A program made the translations under genes and the position numbers. From assembly GCF_026248825.1 (NCBI RefSeq), contig NZ_CP110973.1, positions 248,001 through 312,000 on the forward strand: a stretch of DNA of 64,000 nucleotides. The letters are read 5' to 3'. This DNA comes from Larkinella insperata. GTDB taxonomy: Bacteria > Bacteroidota > Bacteroidia > Cytophagales > Spirosomataceae. Positions 21,001-27,841 of the stretch are shown here, in pieces. A model generated the notes under the pieces. That model did no database searches and had not been told where the DNA came from. It worked only from the letters and a program-made list of their open reading frames with translations. Position 1 is the first letter of the stretch. Every line of letters begins with the position of its first letter.

Positions 21001-23289
21001 GCCCCCCAGGCAAACCGCTGGTGAGTTGGCGGTGAGGCTACCCTCCAGCTTACAGACCGCAGGCACTTGACACAACCCTACGGTTACAGCGGTTGTAGCT
21101 ACCCCCGTGCAGCCGCTGCTGGTTGTAACTATGACCGTGTAACGACCCGTATTTGTAGCCGTCGCATTTGTAATAACTGGGTTTTGCTGATTATTGCTGA
21201 AACCATCCGGCCCCTCCCAGCGGTAGGAAGTGCCACCGGACGCATTTAACTGAATGGAAGCGCTACCGCCCGAACAAACGGTCTGCGAGGAGGCCTGAGC
21301 AATGGGGGCAGGACTGACCGTTACATCTACAGTGGCTGTACCTGTACAGTTAGGACCGGAAACCGTTAGCGTATAAGTTCCGCTTTGGGTTACCTGTGCA
21401 TTGGTAATAACCGGATTTTGTACCGTCGAACTAAAATTATTCGGCCCCCGCCAGGTGTAACTGGTAAATCCGCTTGTTGCCGTCAGATTCACAGTTCCTC
21501 CCGTACAAACGCTGGGAGAAAGTACAGCGGCCATCAGATTACAGGAACAAGCCGTTACGGTGATCGGTGCTGTCACGGTCGTAGCGCTGCAACCATTTGA
21601 GCCGAATACCGTAAGTGTGTAGCTTCCAGCCTGGGTCGACTGTGCGTTGTTAATGGTTACCGTCTGCCCGGTTTGGTAAAACCCGTTGGGGCCGGTCCAG
21701 ATATATTGATATGGTTGTGCCCCTCCACTCACTACAGCCGATAAAACAAAACTCCCGCCCACGCAAGCACTATTGCTGACGCTTGCAGCGATAACCGGTT
21801 TTGGCAAAACGGTCAGTGTGGTTACGGCGGTTCCTGAACAAATTGTAGTGCCGGTTACTACGACTGTATAACTGCCTGCATTGGCCGCCGTTGCATTCGG
21901 AATCGTAGGGTTCTGTAATGAACTCGTAAACCCGTTCGGACCGTACCATTGATAAGATGTCCCTCCGCTGGTGGCTGAAAGTCTGATGGTTTCTCCTTCA
22001 CAAACCGGCGAAGTACAACCCGCAGTCGGTAATGTTCCAACGAGCGCCGTCGTACTGGCGATAGCGGTACAATTGTTGGCATCCGTTACTGTTACCGTAT
22101 ATACACCCGCATTGGCCGCCGTTGCGACCGGGATGGTCTGACTCTGACCGGTTCTGCTAAACCCGTTGGGCCCAGTCCATACGTACTGATAAGGTGCGCT
22201 TCCTCCCTGGGGAGTAGCATTTAAAACCAGTGGGCTGGCCTCACAGGTAGGGCTGGCAACGGCCGTCAGGTTTAGTTGGCACTCCGGTCCGGGTATCACT
22301 TCAATGGCACAACAGCCGCCCACCGGACAGCTTCCCAACGTGCCTGAAAAAGAATAGTTACCAGGCGATTTGATTACTAGGGTATTTCCCGTGGCAACGG
22401 CCTGATCAGGCGTAAACTGCGTAAGCCCGTTGCGGGTCCATTGGACGTTGGTAATTGGAATCGGGCTGGTAACGCTATACTCGTCCCCCGGGTACCAATA
22501 AAGCGGCACCGAAAAACAAGTTACCGCAAGATCATCCTCAGAGACATTCTGATTGTTCGGCACGGAGTTGGGATCCGTTCCCTGGCTGGCAATTACTTCG
22601 GCGGTGTTGAAGACGACGCCACGTTCGACTACTCTGGCCTTCAATTCCAGCACGGCAGAATCTCCGGAAGCAATTGAGCCGATTTGCCAATGACCCGTAG
22701 TCGGGGCAAATGCATTAGCTCCCCGCGGTATCGTATGAGAGCTGTATTGGGCTCCGGCGGACAAAGCATTTTTGACCACGACTCCCCCTGCGTTTCCATT
22801 GCCATCATTCCCCACCACTATGGTATAAGAAACTAGACTATTTAACGCAGGTCGTGCCTTGTCAATTTTGGTGTGTATGTAAAGATTGGGCTGTTGGGCA
22901 AAGGCCATTCCGACGCTGAATAAAATCAGAGCCATCGTATTGGCAATCCACCGGTTGATATTCAACGACAAATTAAATTGGTTGTACCAGCATATTATAT
23001 GATGCAATAAATTGCAAATGTTACTCCGAGAAAAATAGGATAACGGCTTCCTGTTGAATAAAAGCAGGGTTAAGGATGAAGTCAAAGAAGGGCTGTCAAC
23101 TTGGTCTGAGGGTAACGCCGACACCTGATGCTTCAGCCGTCTTGCCTGAAGATCATTCCAACGGTTAACACGACAATTCCGAATAAGCTGCCGAAGTATG
23201 TCTTTTCCCAGGGTAAATGTTTCTTTCATCTGACGATCAATTATTCTGTTTGAGACAGCCTCTTCCTGTAAACAGAGTTTACCAATCAT
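12094..23289 (-). CDS. Giant T9SS type B adhesin with Ig-like and DUF11 repeats
   Basis: Cell-surface protein of up to 3,731 residues. A signal-peptide-like segment (INRWIANTMALILFSVGMAFAQ) lies at about residues 111-132. After it come one DUF11-like domain (about 135-250), a very long run of cysteine-paired Ig-like modules (the pattern around WSTGATGSSI recurs many times), a PKD-like module, and five DUF11-like repeats from about residue 2860. The last 95 residues are a gliding-motility-type C-terminal domain (IPEGFSPNGDNINDRF, then VFNRWGHTVYR), the type B signal for type IX secretion. Such proteins act in gliding or adhesion. The true start is unclear: the first 110 residues (Met1 or Met21 at 23229) form a cytoplasm-like extension before the signal, while TTG codons at 22971 or 22965 would give an ordinary signal peptide. 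The PorP/SprF and OmpA genes follow in the same operon. Confidence 0.92.
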   Translation of the reverse strand: MIGKLCLQEEAVSNRIIDRQMKETFTLGKDILRQLIRNCRVNRWNDLQARRLKHQVSALPSDQVDSPSLTSSLTLLLFNRKPLSYFSRSNICNLLHHIICWYNQFNLSLNINRWIANTMALILFSVGMAFAQQPNLYIHTKIDKARPALNSLVSYTIVVGNDGNGNAGGVVVKNALSAGAQYSSHTIPRGANAFAPTTGHWQIGSIASGDSAVLELKARVVERGVVFNTAEVIASQGTDPNSVPNNQNVSEDDLAVTCFSVPLYWYPGDEYSVTSPIPITNVQWTRNGLTQFTPDQAVATGNTLVIKSPGNYSFSGTLGSCPVGGCCAIEVIPGPECQLNLTAVASPTCEASPLVLNATPQGGSAPYQYVWTGPNGFSRTGQSQTIPVATAANAGVYTVTVTDANNCTAIASTTALVGTLPTAGCTSPVCEGETIRLSATSGGTSYQWYGPNGFTSSLQNPTIPNATAANAGSYTVVVTGTTICSGTAVTTLTVLPKPVIAASVSNSACVGGSFVLSAVVSGGAQPYQYIWTGPNGFYQTGQTVTINNAQSTQAGSYTLTVFGSNGCSATTVTAPITVTACSCNLMAAVLSPSVCTGGTVNLTATSGFTSYTWRGPNNFSSTVQNPVITNAQVTQSGTYTLTVSGPNCTGTATVDVTVSPAPIAQASSQTVCSGGSASIQLNASGGTSYRWEGPDGFSNNQQNPVITNATATNTGRYTVIVTTSSGCTGVATTAVTVGLCQVPAVCKLEGSLTANSPAVCLGGSAVLTASAQGAIGSLSYVWSGVGLSASSGSQVTASNLTATSTFTVVITDRGLANCSIIRTGTVTVNPAPVAQASSQTLCAGGVGSLELSASGGTSYQWRGPNGYSSTQPNPVIAPATSANSGHYMVVVSTASGCTALASTVVTVGDCSQPPVCHLSGQVVSSVPSVCAGGSAVLTASAQGATRSLSYVWSGVGLSASSGSQVTASNLTATSTFTVVITDRGLANCSIIRTGTVTVNPAPVAQASSQTLCAGGVGSLELSASGGTSYQWRGPNGYSSTQPNPVIAPATSANSGHYMVVVSTASGCTALASTVVTVGDCSQPPVCHLSGQVVSSVPSVCAGGSAVLTASAQGATRSLSYVWSGVGLSASSGSQVTASNLTATSTFTVVITDRGLANCSIIRTGTVTVDPQPVITLTAGPTCAPDLQSYSLTVGINPVEATLTASVGTVVGNTITDLPIGSGVVLTATTASGCSSTLSIAPPSSCPCPVVSAPIVINNGTICQGQPTPTLSVSVGVGLQAVWYTESTDGTPVANNQLSYTPNQTTSGTYTYYVEAVDVVSGCKSATRTPITLTIHPLPIAQASSQTVCSGGSASIQLNASGGTSYSWEGPDGFSNNQQNPVITNATATNTGRYTVIVTTSSGCTGVATTAVTVGLCQVPAVCKLEGSLTTNSPAVCLGGSAVLTASAQGATGSLSYVWSGVGLSASSGSQVTASNLTATSTFTVVITDRGLANCSISRTVTVTVNPQPNVTVIATANPTSCADSETGSITLGSLLPNESYRISYSRNNQAVTTQTRNANGNGTIELNALVAGAYSITVSTGSCSSNPVTATLTAPEIPERPSISVSPAVTTCLGETVTLTATGEAGAGFQWTGSGLSATTGAVVSVTPTEVGTQAYFVRQTINNCTSEESTSATVTGVRCTTCTTEPPVISCTVTDVCPGDAVELSASNCTGTVVWSTGQTGQTIIVTPSVSTTYTAQCQLPGCLSAPSKPIAIKVSDPQPPVISADALTICVGGTVSLTATCCAGTVIWSTGATGSIITVSPGEPTTYYANCRIHNCISAPSNPITVRPGSLPTPHISSNSNTVCPGETAMLTVSNCVGISKWSTGETTASILVSPSQTTSYTVLCQQGSCVSPVSDSHTITVVVPHPPMVDISADVVCLGSSVQLTAMGCTGTVIWSTGATGSSIRVSPSGNTTYRAFCKVGNCTSGPSQPLSVTVVNPAAPIVKSDKTMICAGEVVTLTAEGCAGGQVIWSDNTTGNSITVRPGATTTYTAQCREFSCTSVTSNAITVNVTNSNAPTPTVTASTTAICAGEPVTLTASGCGAGTVVWSTGATGNSLVVNPTQTTEYYAACKMSAECNSTPAKVTVTVHTPSKPVIRVCKCTDGHICPGDEIQLTVTGCTGTPLWSTGATSTSILVSPTQTTAYTVVCQNSFCTSSPSEAYTVVVDTPTSPVVWASKPEIEPGETVTLSASGCVGGQIIWSTGATGSSIDVNPTTTTSYYAHCKISGCLSDPTPVIVKIKGECDVPAPTVTASATVVCYGGSATLTATGCANGTIVWSNGETGSHISIGNMTANRPYTAICKISDACVSLASAPTSVSVITLNPPTIAADNKVLCPGEAMRLTAIGCVGTVTWSTGATGSSIDIQPAATTDYWATCSLGDCVSERSPLSTVQVGTPVSPTITASATTVCFGEAVTLMAAGCPNGNVIWSNNQVGAQIIITPALSATYSAVCCTSNACKSGKSNELVVTVQPKVRKPLVANVTNTCPLTTADLTKAVSGSVSIPGGVFEFYTSSTLDPAQKVANPNAVPAGTYYVVEKPSTACYSLPSQVLVTILNCNDVALCTTNPATASAGPDATICSAKEYKLNGTIGGAATSAIWTSSGTGTFDNAALLNATYKPSLADIQAGSVTLTFSTNDPDGNGPCQAAQDVMKLTIEGLKVQPTIGSVNTVLCHGDSVVLQALPDGYSYLWNTMATTQSIVVKTSGTYSVQLVDNNGCTSVASEAVTIQVGEPIESPIVPMMARNVCPEHTVNLTKLIESNPVTAGGRFEFHIDSKPDSPVVMRPDSVGRGIFYAFERTPSGCYSEPSMIDVAIFDCNTDTCRTDLYVTYTVDKPSARPGETVTFEVKLGNNGKCAATHSDIRIILPPGLELVSPGNLVVDAHGHLGAWITVLPEYNEVSYHYTARVLTQGPIVNLVEITYLDQVDPELANNKATVTIGDSTVTQPVAVGVAKALKGVLQKEETLFEFTYDIAVTNYSDQDATQVQVTDDVQSVFDPHVIESVSVALDKESTLMLNANYSGWVGRTQLLTTESTVKAGATQHILLKVNVRTHPDGSLTKTFLNQAYLLAQVSSDTINDVSTNGSKADPDNDGDPKNNSEPTPARFDSHPPSQIGVALAVTNVDVQADSSYNVTYKVTVRNYGTTDLTQVQLADSLIGGFEKPVSYSVVSLPVVGEGSTLAPNPNFDGSGLASLLDATNSSLAVGASDTVLVTVNIKPNSVVGPFYTQVVGTALHADTLVTDLSNNGFNPAPFGNVPTAVRFDLPPSLLGVAKSVSKLEDLGAGVYNVTYTIKVANMGSQDLKQVQVVDNLTETFGNDVLIGPGKPKLVADAGLTVDTTYTGQGTLTNLLIDSLSTLPRGTSRNIHLTVRVDVRNSSREVYHNTALAKAVMLDGNTMLSDTSTKGSNVDPDNDLDPRNNSIPTDVRLRGVPVDSHIGVAMAVKDTARQVDGSYKVIYQIIVRNYGSKDFTDVQVSDKLTEVFNSMTGASYKLPDKPSVSSGSQLVVNSNYDGDADSNLLIPGSKLAAGRTDTLLLPLIIMTDGRTTPYLNTAYAWAVTGSDTLRDTSTDGFEPDLNGNSNPTEIDESVATPLTLNGKGDEIIIPEGFSPNGDNINDRFVIRNTGGATVSLEVFNRWGHTVYRNHDYKNDWDGTTNTGARVGSNSKGLPEGTYFYIVELSDGRKFIRFMTINR
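18803..19278. repeat. Dispersed 476-bp repeat in the adhesin gene, copy A
   Basis: Near-identical to 20831-21306 (offset 2,028 bases), with only scattered single-base differences. It encodes about 159 residues covering one Ig-like module and parts of its neighbours. The offset is a multiple of three, so recombination between the copies would keep the reading frame. Confidence 0.9.
19786..20295. repeat. Tandem 510-bp repeat, unit 1
   Basis: Base-for-base identical to 20296-20805 as far as I could compare. Each unit encodes 170 residues, two Ig-like modules. A third, partial unit runs to about 21006 before diverging. Confidence 0.95.
20296..20805. repeat. Tandem 510-bp repeat, unit 2
   Basis: Identical second unit. 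The absence of differences, even at third codon positions, points to very recent duplication or ongoing gene conversion. Confidence 0.95.
20806..21006. repeat. Tandem 510-bp repeat, partial unit 3
   Basis: Matches the first 200 bases of the 510-bp unit with a few substitutions, then switches to sequence shared with copy A (18803-19278). This shows a mosaic built by recombination. Confidence 0.85.
20831..21306. repeat. Dispersed 476-bp repeat in the adhesin gene, copy B
   Basis: Counterpart of 18803-19278. It overlaps partial unit 3 of the 510-bp tandem array, so the two repeat families share a module. Confidence 0.9.
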
Positions 23290-23412
23290 TCAGACTTCCT
23301 ATCGGCGCAACGGTCACCTTGACCCACCTGGATTTCTCTTGAAAATACGCTTTTCATACAGCGAGTGACTAACTCACACATTCTCAAGGGTATTAGATAT
23401 CGATGCTACAAA

Positions 23413-23442
23413 AAAAAAGCCCCGCATTAACGGGGCTTTTTT
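23413..23442 (-). terminator. Intrinsic terminator after the TolB-like gene
   Basis: AAAAAAGCCCCG pairs with CGGGGCTTTTTT around the 6-base loop CATTAA. It lies 18 bases past the stop of the gene at 23460-26684 and separates that gene from the adhesin operon, which must therefore have its own promoter between about 23230 and 23410. Confidence 0.9.
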
Positions 23443-23459
23443 ACTGAGTTTTTCCAGGT

Positions 23460-26400
23460 TTAAAAATCGTAACCAAGTGTCAGATAAGCAACGGGTTTGC
23501 TAACCACGTCATTTTCAACGCCCCAAGCATAATCAAATTTCACGTAGTAGCCAAAGAGCATCGTTCGGGCACCAGCTCCGTAACCAAACAGGAACGGATT
23601 CTTGAAATTAGTAACGGTGGCCTGGAAGGGATCGCCCGCCCCGCCCACAATTTCCGTATTCAGGCTATTCTGCCGACTAAACGGCCCTTTTCCCGACCAA
23701 GCCGTACCAATATCGCTGAAGGCTACCAACTGGAAGTTGCGCAGGAAATTGGATGTGACCGGCCCCCGGTGCAAGTACCGGATGATTGGTAAGCGAAGTT
23801 CGGCGTTGCCCAGCAAGTGACTGGTTCCCGTCAACTTGCCCAACCGGAACCCCCGCAACGGTGCTGCCAAATCCAGGAAGAACACATCCCGGTTATCACG
23901 GTTGGGAGGCATCAAAAGCGGATTGTTCGGTCTGGTTTGGTCTCTGGTTCCTTCCGAAATGCCGATCCAGTTTTCCATCCCGCCCAGCGTACTTTTCTTC
24001 GGAGCGCGACCCGCCGAGTGGCTACCCGAAAACCGCAGGGCCAGAACAATATCACGGTGAATCTTCTGGTAGTGCCGCAGATCAAGCGTAATCCGATCAA
24101 AACTACCCGCTCCCCGACGAACACCGCCTTCAACCCGCTCCGTCAGACCGACGTAATTTTCGTACCGAATCTTGAAACGCGTTCCGTCGATCATGTTTGT
24201 GCCGCTAAGGGTCGTATTATCGAATACGTATTCTGCCCGAGCACCCGTGTAATCGGAGGAGCTACCACCCGGCTGCAAGAGATCCAGGTACCGGGTTACT
24301 ACGTAAAACGGCGCAATGGTAAACCGGCTGTTGACCGAAATCGGATACGAAGCCGATAAGGTTACTTTGTTGAAACGATATTTCTGATACTGTCCCTGAT
24401 CGGAAAAAATCGTCTTACGGTCGAAGCGGGCGCTATAATCAATCCGGTTCACCAGCTTGTGGTATTCAGCAAAGAGATCGCTGTTGCGCAGGTTGGTGGT
24501 GATAAACAAACCAGCCCGGATGATATGATTTTCCAGCAGATCATTCATCGTCAGCGACTGGAAATAACCAAACCCACGAATCGGGTCAATCCGCCAGTCG
24601 GAACTGGCATCACTGGCAACAAAAAGTCCCTGGTAGTTATAGGGTCCGCGAATGGTTACGTTTTCCCGGCGACGCGTACGCGGGATGGTCACGGAAGCGG
24701 TCGTGCTCTGGCTGCGTCGTTGCCGGTATTCAATTGATTTGGCAACATCACTGTCGAACTGGTAGTTGTCGGTATCGACTTCACCCGGTTCCAACTTCAG
24801 TTTGGATGCGGTCGCGATTGAGTCGGCGGTTTTATTAGCAGACGTGGCCGCATTGGTAACCGGGGCTGCCTGCTTGCTGGCGACCTCGGCTTTTGGCACT
24901 TCCAACACCGTCGCCCGGCGCGTCAGCGGCAACTGCTGACTCTGGCCCAGGTTGGTTCTGGCCCGAAACCCAATTACTTCGCTTCCGTTTTTCAACTGGC
25001 TGTACACGATGGCCCCCGAAGTCGGGTTAAGGTCGTACCGGCGGATGTTCTGACTTAGACCGGTTACATACGCTTTGGTTTTATTCTCCACATCCAGCCG
25101 GGCCAGGTTGCGCACCCCGCTGGCATCATCCAGAAAGTAAACCGTATTTTCAGAACCCGCCACCGGACGCATGGCCGTGCTCAGCGAATCGGTCAGGCGG
25201 GTCACCGCTTCGGTGCGGGGCGTTCCGTCGTGCAAAAACAGGCTAAGCTGATTGCGTATGGTTTTGTAGGTGCCTTTATCAACGCCCAGCGAGTCGATGT
25301 GCCGATTGGACGAAAAGACAATTTGCCGCGAACGACCCACAAATTGCGGATACAGATCATCGTACAAATCGTTGGTCAACTGCTGAACGGTACCCCGCCC
25401 CATGCTGAACAGATACAAATCGTTCTGGCCCCGGCGGTCGGCGCTGAACACCACGCTGGCCCCATCATCGGAAGCATCCATGTCAACGACCTGATTCACG
25501 CCCCGAACAACCATCCGCTGCTTGAGCTTCGGCTTCTGGTCCAGGTTACCGTATACATACAGGAACGTCTGGCCCCGTTCTTCGGTCAGCACCAATAAAT
25601 TATCCCGCTGGAAAGTCACCAGCGGAGTCGCCATTTTTACGGGAGACTCCTCCTGTTTGTATCCCCCTTTCCGGATTACCTGCTTTTTCTGCGTCTGGGT
25701 ATTAATTAGCGTCACTTCAAATTTACCCCGCCAGATCGTTGCATAGGCGTAATGGTTCTGATCCGGACTAAGCTTTAGGCTGGTGAGCTGCGACGGTTCT
25801 TTCAGGGTTGATACGGTCTGCTGAAAAGTGTCCTCCCCCGGTTTGTAGGCATCGACAATCGGTTTAGCCATCGACGCGTAATAGTCGCGCCATTCGCGCA
25901 GGAACCGTGAGTAGGGCACGCCCAGCGTGCTGGCAATGCTGCTCTGCTCGTTGCGGATGATCCGGGTCAGGTTCAGAATATTGGAAATGTTGTCTTTGCC
26001 ATACCGTTCGGCAATGTAATTCCAGATGGAGTGGCCCACGTACCGGGCCTCGTCGCCTACCAGCGTAGACGGTTTACGAACGGGACGCGTCAGGGCCACG
26101 TCGCGCATGTAGTCGTCCAGCTCCACGCTCCAGCCTTCCGCGATGTACGAGGCAATACCGGGCATGTACCATTCGGGCAGCGACAGCAGCAGTGAGCTTT
26201 GCAGGGCGTCTTTCAGGCTACCACCGTACAGCATGTCATACACAAACAACATCGAAACTTCCCGAATCAATTGCTTGCGAAAACTAATCTGATCGCCCGT
26301 GAAAGCCAGTTCCAGCCGGGATTTGGAAAGGCTCAGTTCTTTGTAGTTGGTTCCGGAGGGCGCGCTCAGGCCGATGTTGCTCTGCGCTAACTCCTGGGGA

Positions 26401-26684
26401 GAATTATAAATAAAAACCTTAATGCGGTTGTAGGGCGTGTAGCCCAGAATTTCGGTGATCCGGTCGAAATCCGTTTCGGCGTACTGAGCCGTCAGGTTGG
26501 CAATCTGGTTTCCTTCCTGATAAAAGTAGATTTCAAAATTGGAAGTTTTGATTACTTTCCAATCGAACTTCCGGTACTGAATGCGATTACGTCCGAACTG
26601 CTCCAGCGAAGGGTAATTCTGCGCAACGGCTCCACTCGCCACCAGCAACAATCCGGCAATACACAGTATAAATTGCTTACTCAT
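23460..26684 (-). CDS. TolB-like propeller protein with outer-membrane barrel end
   Basis: A 1,074-residue exported protein. The signal peptide (MSKQFILCIAGLLLVASGAVAQ) is followed by a peptidase-MA-like region (about 30-280, including SLPEWYMPGIASYIAEGW) that lacks an HExxH zinc motif and so is probably not an active protease. A TolB/PD40-type beta-propeller follows (VVFSADRRGQNDLYLFSM; QIVFSSNRHIDSLG). The last 400 residues look like outer-membrane barrel strands, ending VAYLTLGYDF with a terminal Phe. A low-complexity Ala/Thr/Lys linker lies near residue 615. This architecture is widespread in Bacteroidota but its role is unsettled; I infer an outer-membrane location. Single gene with its own terminator. 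Confidence 0.8.
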   Translation of the reverse strand: MSKQFILCIAGLLLVASGAVAQNYPSLEQFGRNRIQYRKFDWKVIKTSNFEIYFYQEGNQIANLTAQYAETDFDRITEILGYTPYNRIKVFIYNSPQELAQSNIGLSAPSGTNYKELSLSKSRLELAFTGDQISFRKQLIREVSMLFVYDMLYGGSLKDALQSSLLLSLPEWYMPGIASYIAEGWSVELDDYMRDVALTRPVRKPSTLVGDEARYVGHSIWNYIAERYGKDNISNILNLTRIIRNEQSSIASTLGVPYSRFLREWRDYYASMAKPIVDAYKPGEDTFQQTVSTLKEPSQLTSLKLSPDQNHYAYATIWRGKFEVTLINTQTQKKQVIRKGGYKQEESPVKMATPLVTFQRDNLLVLTEERGQTFLYVYGNLDQKPKLKQRMVVRGVNQVVDMDASDDGASVVFSADRRGQNDLYLFSMGRGTVQQLTNDLYDDLYPQFVGRSRQIVFSSNRHIDSLGVDKGTYKTIRNQLSLFLHDGTPRTEAVTRLTDSLSTAMRPVAGSENTVYFLDDASGVRNLARLDVENKTKAYVTGLSQNIRRYDLNPTSGAIVYSQLKNGSEVIGFRARTNLGQSQQLPLTRRATVLEVPKAEVASKQAAPVTNAATSANKTADSIATASKLKLEPGEVDTDNYQFDSDVAKSIEYRQRRSQSTTASVTIPRTRRRENVTIRGPYNYQGLFVASDASSDWRIDPIRGFGYFQSLTMNDLLENHIIRAGLFITTNLRNSDLFAEYHKLVNRIDYSARFDRKTIFSDQGQYQKYRFNKVTLSASYPISVNSRFTIAPFYVVTRYLDLLQPGGSSSDYTGARAEYVFDNTTLSGTNMIDGTRFKIRYENYVGLTERVEGGVRRGAGSFDRITLDLRHYQKIHRDIVLALRFSGSHSAGRAPKKSTLGGMENWIGISEGTRDQTRPNNPLLMPPNRDNRDVFFLDLAAPLRGFRLGKLTGTSHLLGNAELRLPIIRYLHRGPVTSNFLRNFQLVAFSDIGTAWSGKGPFSRQNSLNTEIVGGAGDPFQATVTNFKNPFLFGYGAGARTMLFGYYVKFDYAWGVENDVVSKPVAYLTLGYDF

Positions 26685-26764
26685 AATAACACTACATTAA
26701 GGATTGGTTCGGCCTGCCGCCGGGCTCCTTTTGTCAACTGGCAACGGGCCAGATTCGTCAACCG

Positions 26765-27841
26765 TTAGACAGGATTTTTTCCACTGTAATATAACGAAAA
26801 GGTACGCTCAATATTAACCTCCGGGTCTAATTCTTTGCGACCTTCCAGAAAGTCGGCAAATTGATCCGCCCAAAATGGAGCCAGGGATACCCCCTTGGTA
26901 CCCAACCCGTTGAAAATTCCGATGGCCGGATGAGCCGGATGCAAACCCATCAAAGGCCGTCGGTCTTTGGTCGCCGGACGAATCCCGGCCCGCTGCCCGA
27001 CAATCCGGTACGGAATCTTCAGCACCGCCTGTAATTTTTGTTCTAAAAACGCTTTTCCGTCCTCAGTTGTTTGCCAATCCAGATCGTGCCAGGTGTAGGT
27101 AGCTCCCACCCGGTAAAGATTTGATTCAACGGGCATTATAAAGATCCCCTGATTAACGATATTGGTGACCCGATAATTGTCCATCATCACATCCAAAACC
27201 TGCCCTTTCACGGGATTGTAGGGTAACCAGTTGAACAGAGGATTGTCTTTGGCGTGCGGCCCTTCGCAAAAAATCAGCTTGCCGTAGGTCTGCCCCCGCC
27301 ATTCCACACCTTCAGCGTTGATTACCAATTCTCCATGATCGAAATCCGCTTCGATGTACTGGTCATGCTGCCGAAAAAAATCCTGAATAGCCTTCAGAAA
27401 TACCGGCACATCAACCCACCCCGCCCGGGTTACTTCCAAACCACCATACGGATTCTGGATGAAAGGCCGGTAACTTTGATTATCAACCGGTTCGGCAATG
27501 TACTGAGCAATAGAAGGGTCGGCGGTTAGGGCCAGGTACGTATTTTGTTCTTCAATGGAGCGATACGGACGGTAGATAGTGGAGAAATGCAGAAAAGAAG
27601 CGTTGAGTTTTTTTTCGATATCACCGTAAAATTGTTTCAGAAAAGGAAACAGTTCGTCGGCTTTCCAGGTACGAACGAGCTTCCGGCCGGTCAGTGGATT
27701 GAAAATGCCAGCCGCCACCCGCGACGCCGAGGGCCGGTTTGGGGCATTGACCAGCACCACGTTTTTACCCCGCTCCTGCAGCGTCCAGGCCAACACCGAA
27801 CCGGCAACCCCCTGTCCAACAATCAGGTAATCGGCACTCAT
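26765..27841 (-). CDS. FAD-dependent oxidoreductase of the DAO family
   Basis: A 358-residue flavoprotein of the D-amino-acid oxidase/glycine oxidase fold. The FAD-binding Rossmann motif VGQGVAGSVLAWTLQERG lies at residues 7-24. A conserved SRVAAGIFNPLTGRKLVRTW segment and the C-terminal GIRPATKDRRPLMGLHPAHPAIGIFNGLGTKGVSLAPF place it near MnmC-type and glycine-oxidase-type enzymes. Its start overlaps the stop of the cytidylate kinase gene by four bases (ATGA), so they are translationally coupled. The amine substrate is unknown. Confidence 0.85.
   Translation of the reverse strand: MSADYLIVGQGVAGSVLAWTLQERGKNVVLVNAPNRPSASRVAAGIFNPLTGRKLVRTWKADELFPFLKQFYGDIEKKLNASFLHFSTIYRPYRSIEEQNTYLALTADPSIAQYIAEPVDNQSYRPFIQNPYGGLEVTRAGWVDVPVFLKAIQDFFRQHDQYIEADFDHGELVINAEGVEWRGQTYGKLIFCEGPHAKDNPLFNWLPYNPVKGQVLDVMMDNYRVTNIVNQGIFIMPVESNLYRVGATYTWHDLDWQTTEDGKAFLEQKLQAVLKIPYRIVGQRAGIRPATKDRRPLMGLHPAHPAIGIFNGLGTKGVSLAPFWADQFADFLEGRKELDPEVNIERTFSLYYSGKNPV

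Noticed and set aside
20029..21024. Repeated plus-strand open frames of about 165 codons
   Set aside because: They are shadows of the 510-bp repeats in the adhesin gene, which is coded on the other strand.
18800..21310. Possible CRISPR-like direct repeats
   Set aside because: The repeats are 476-510 bp, in frame and protein-coding, with no short unit and spacer pattern and no cas genes.
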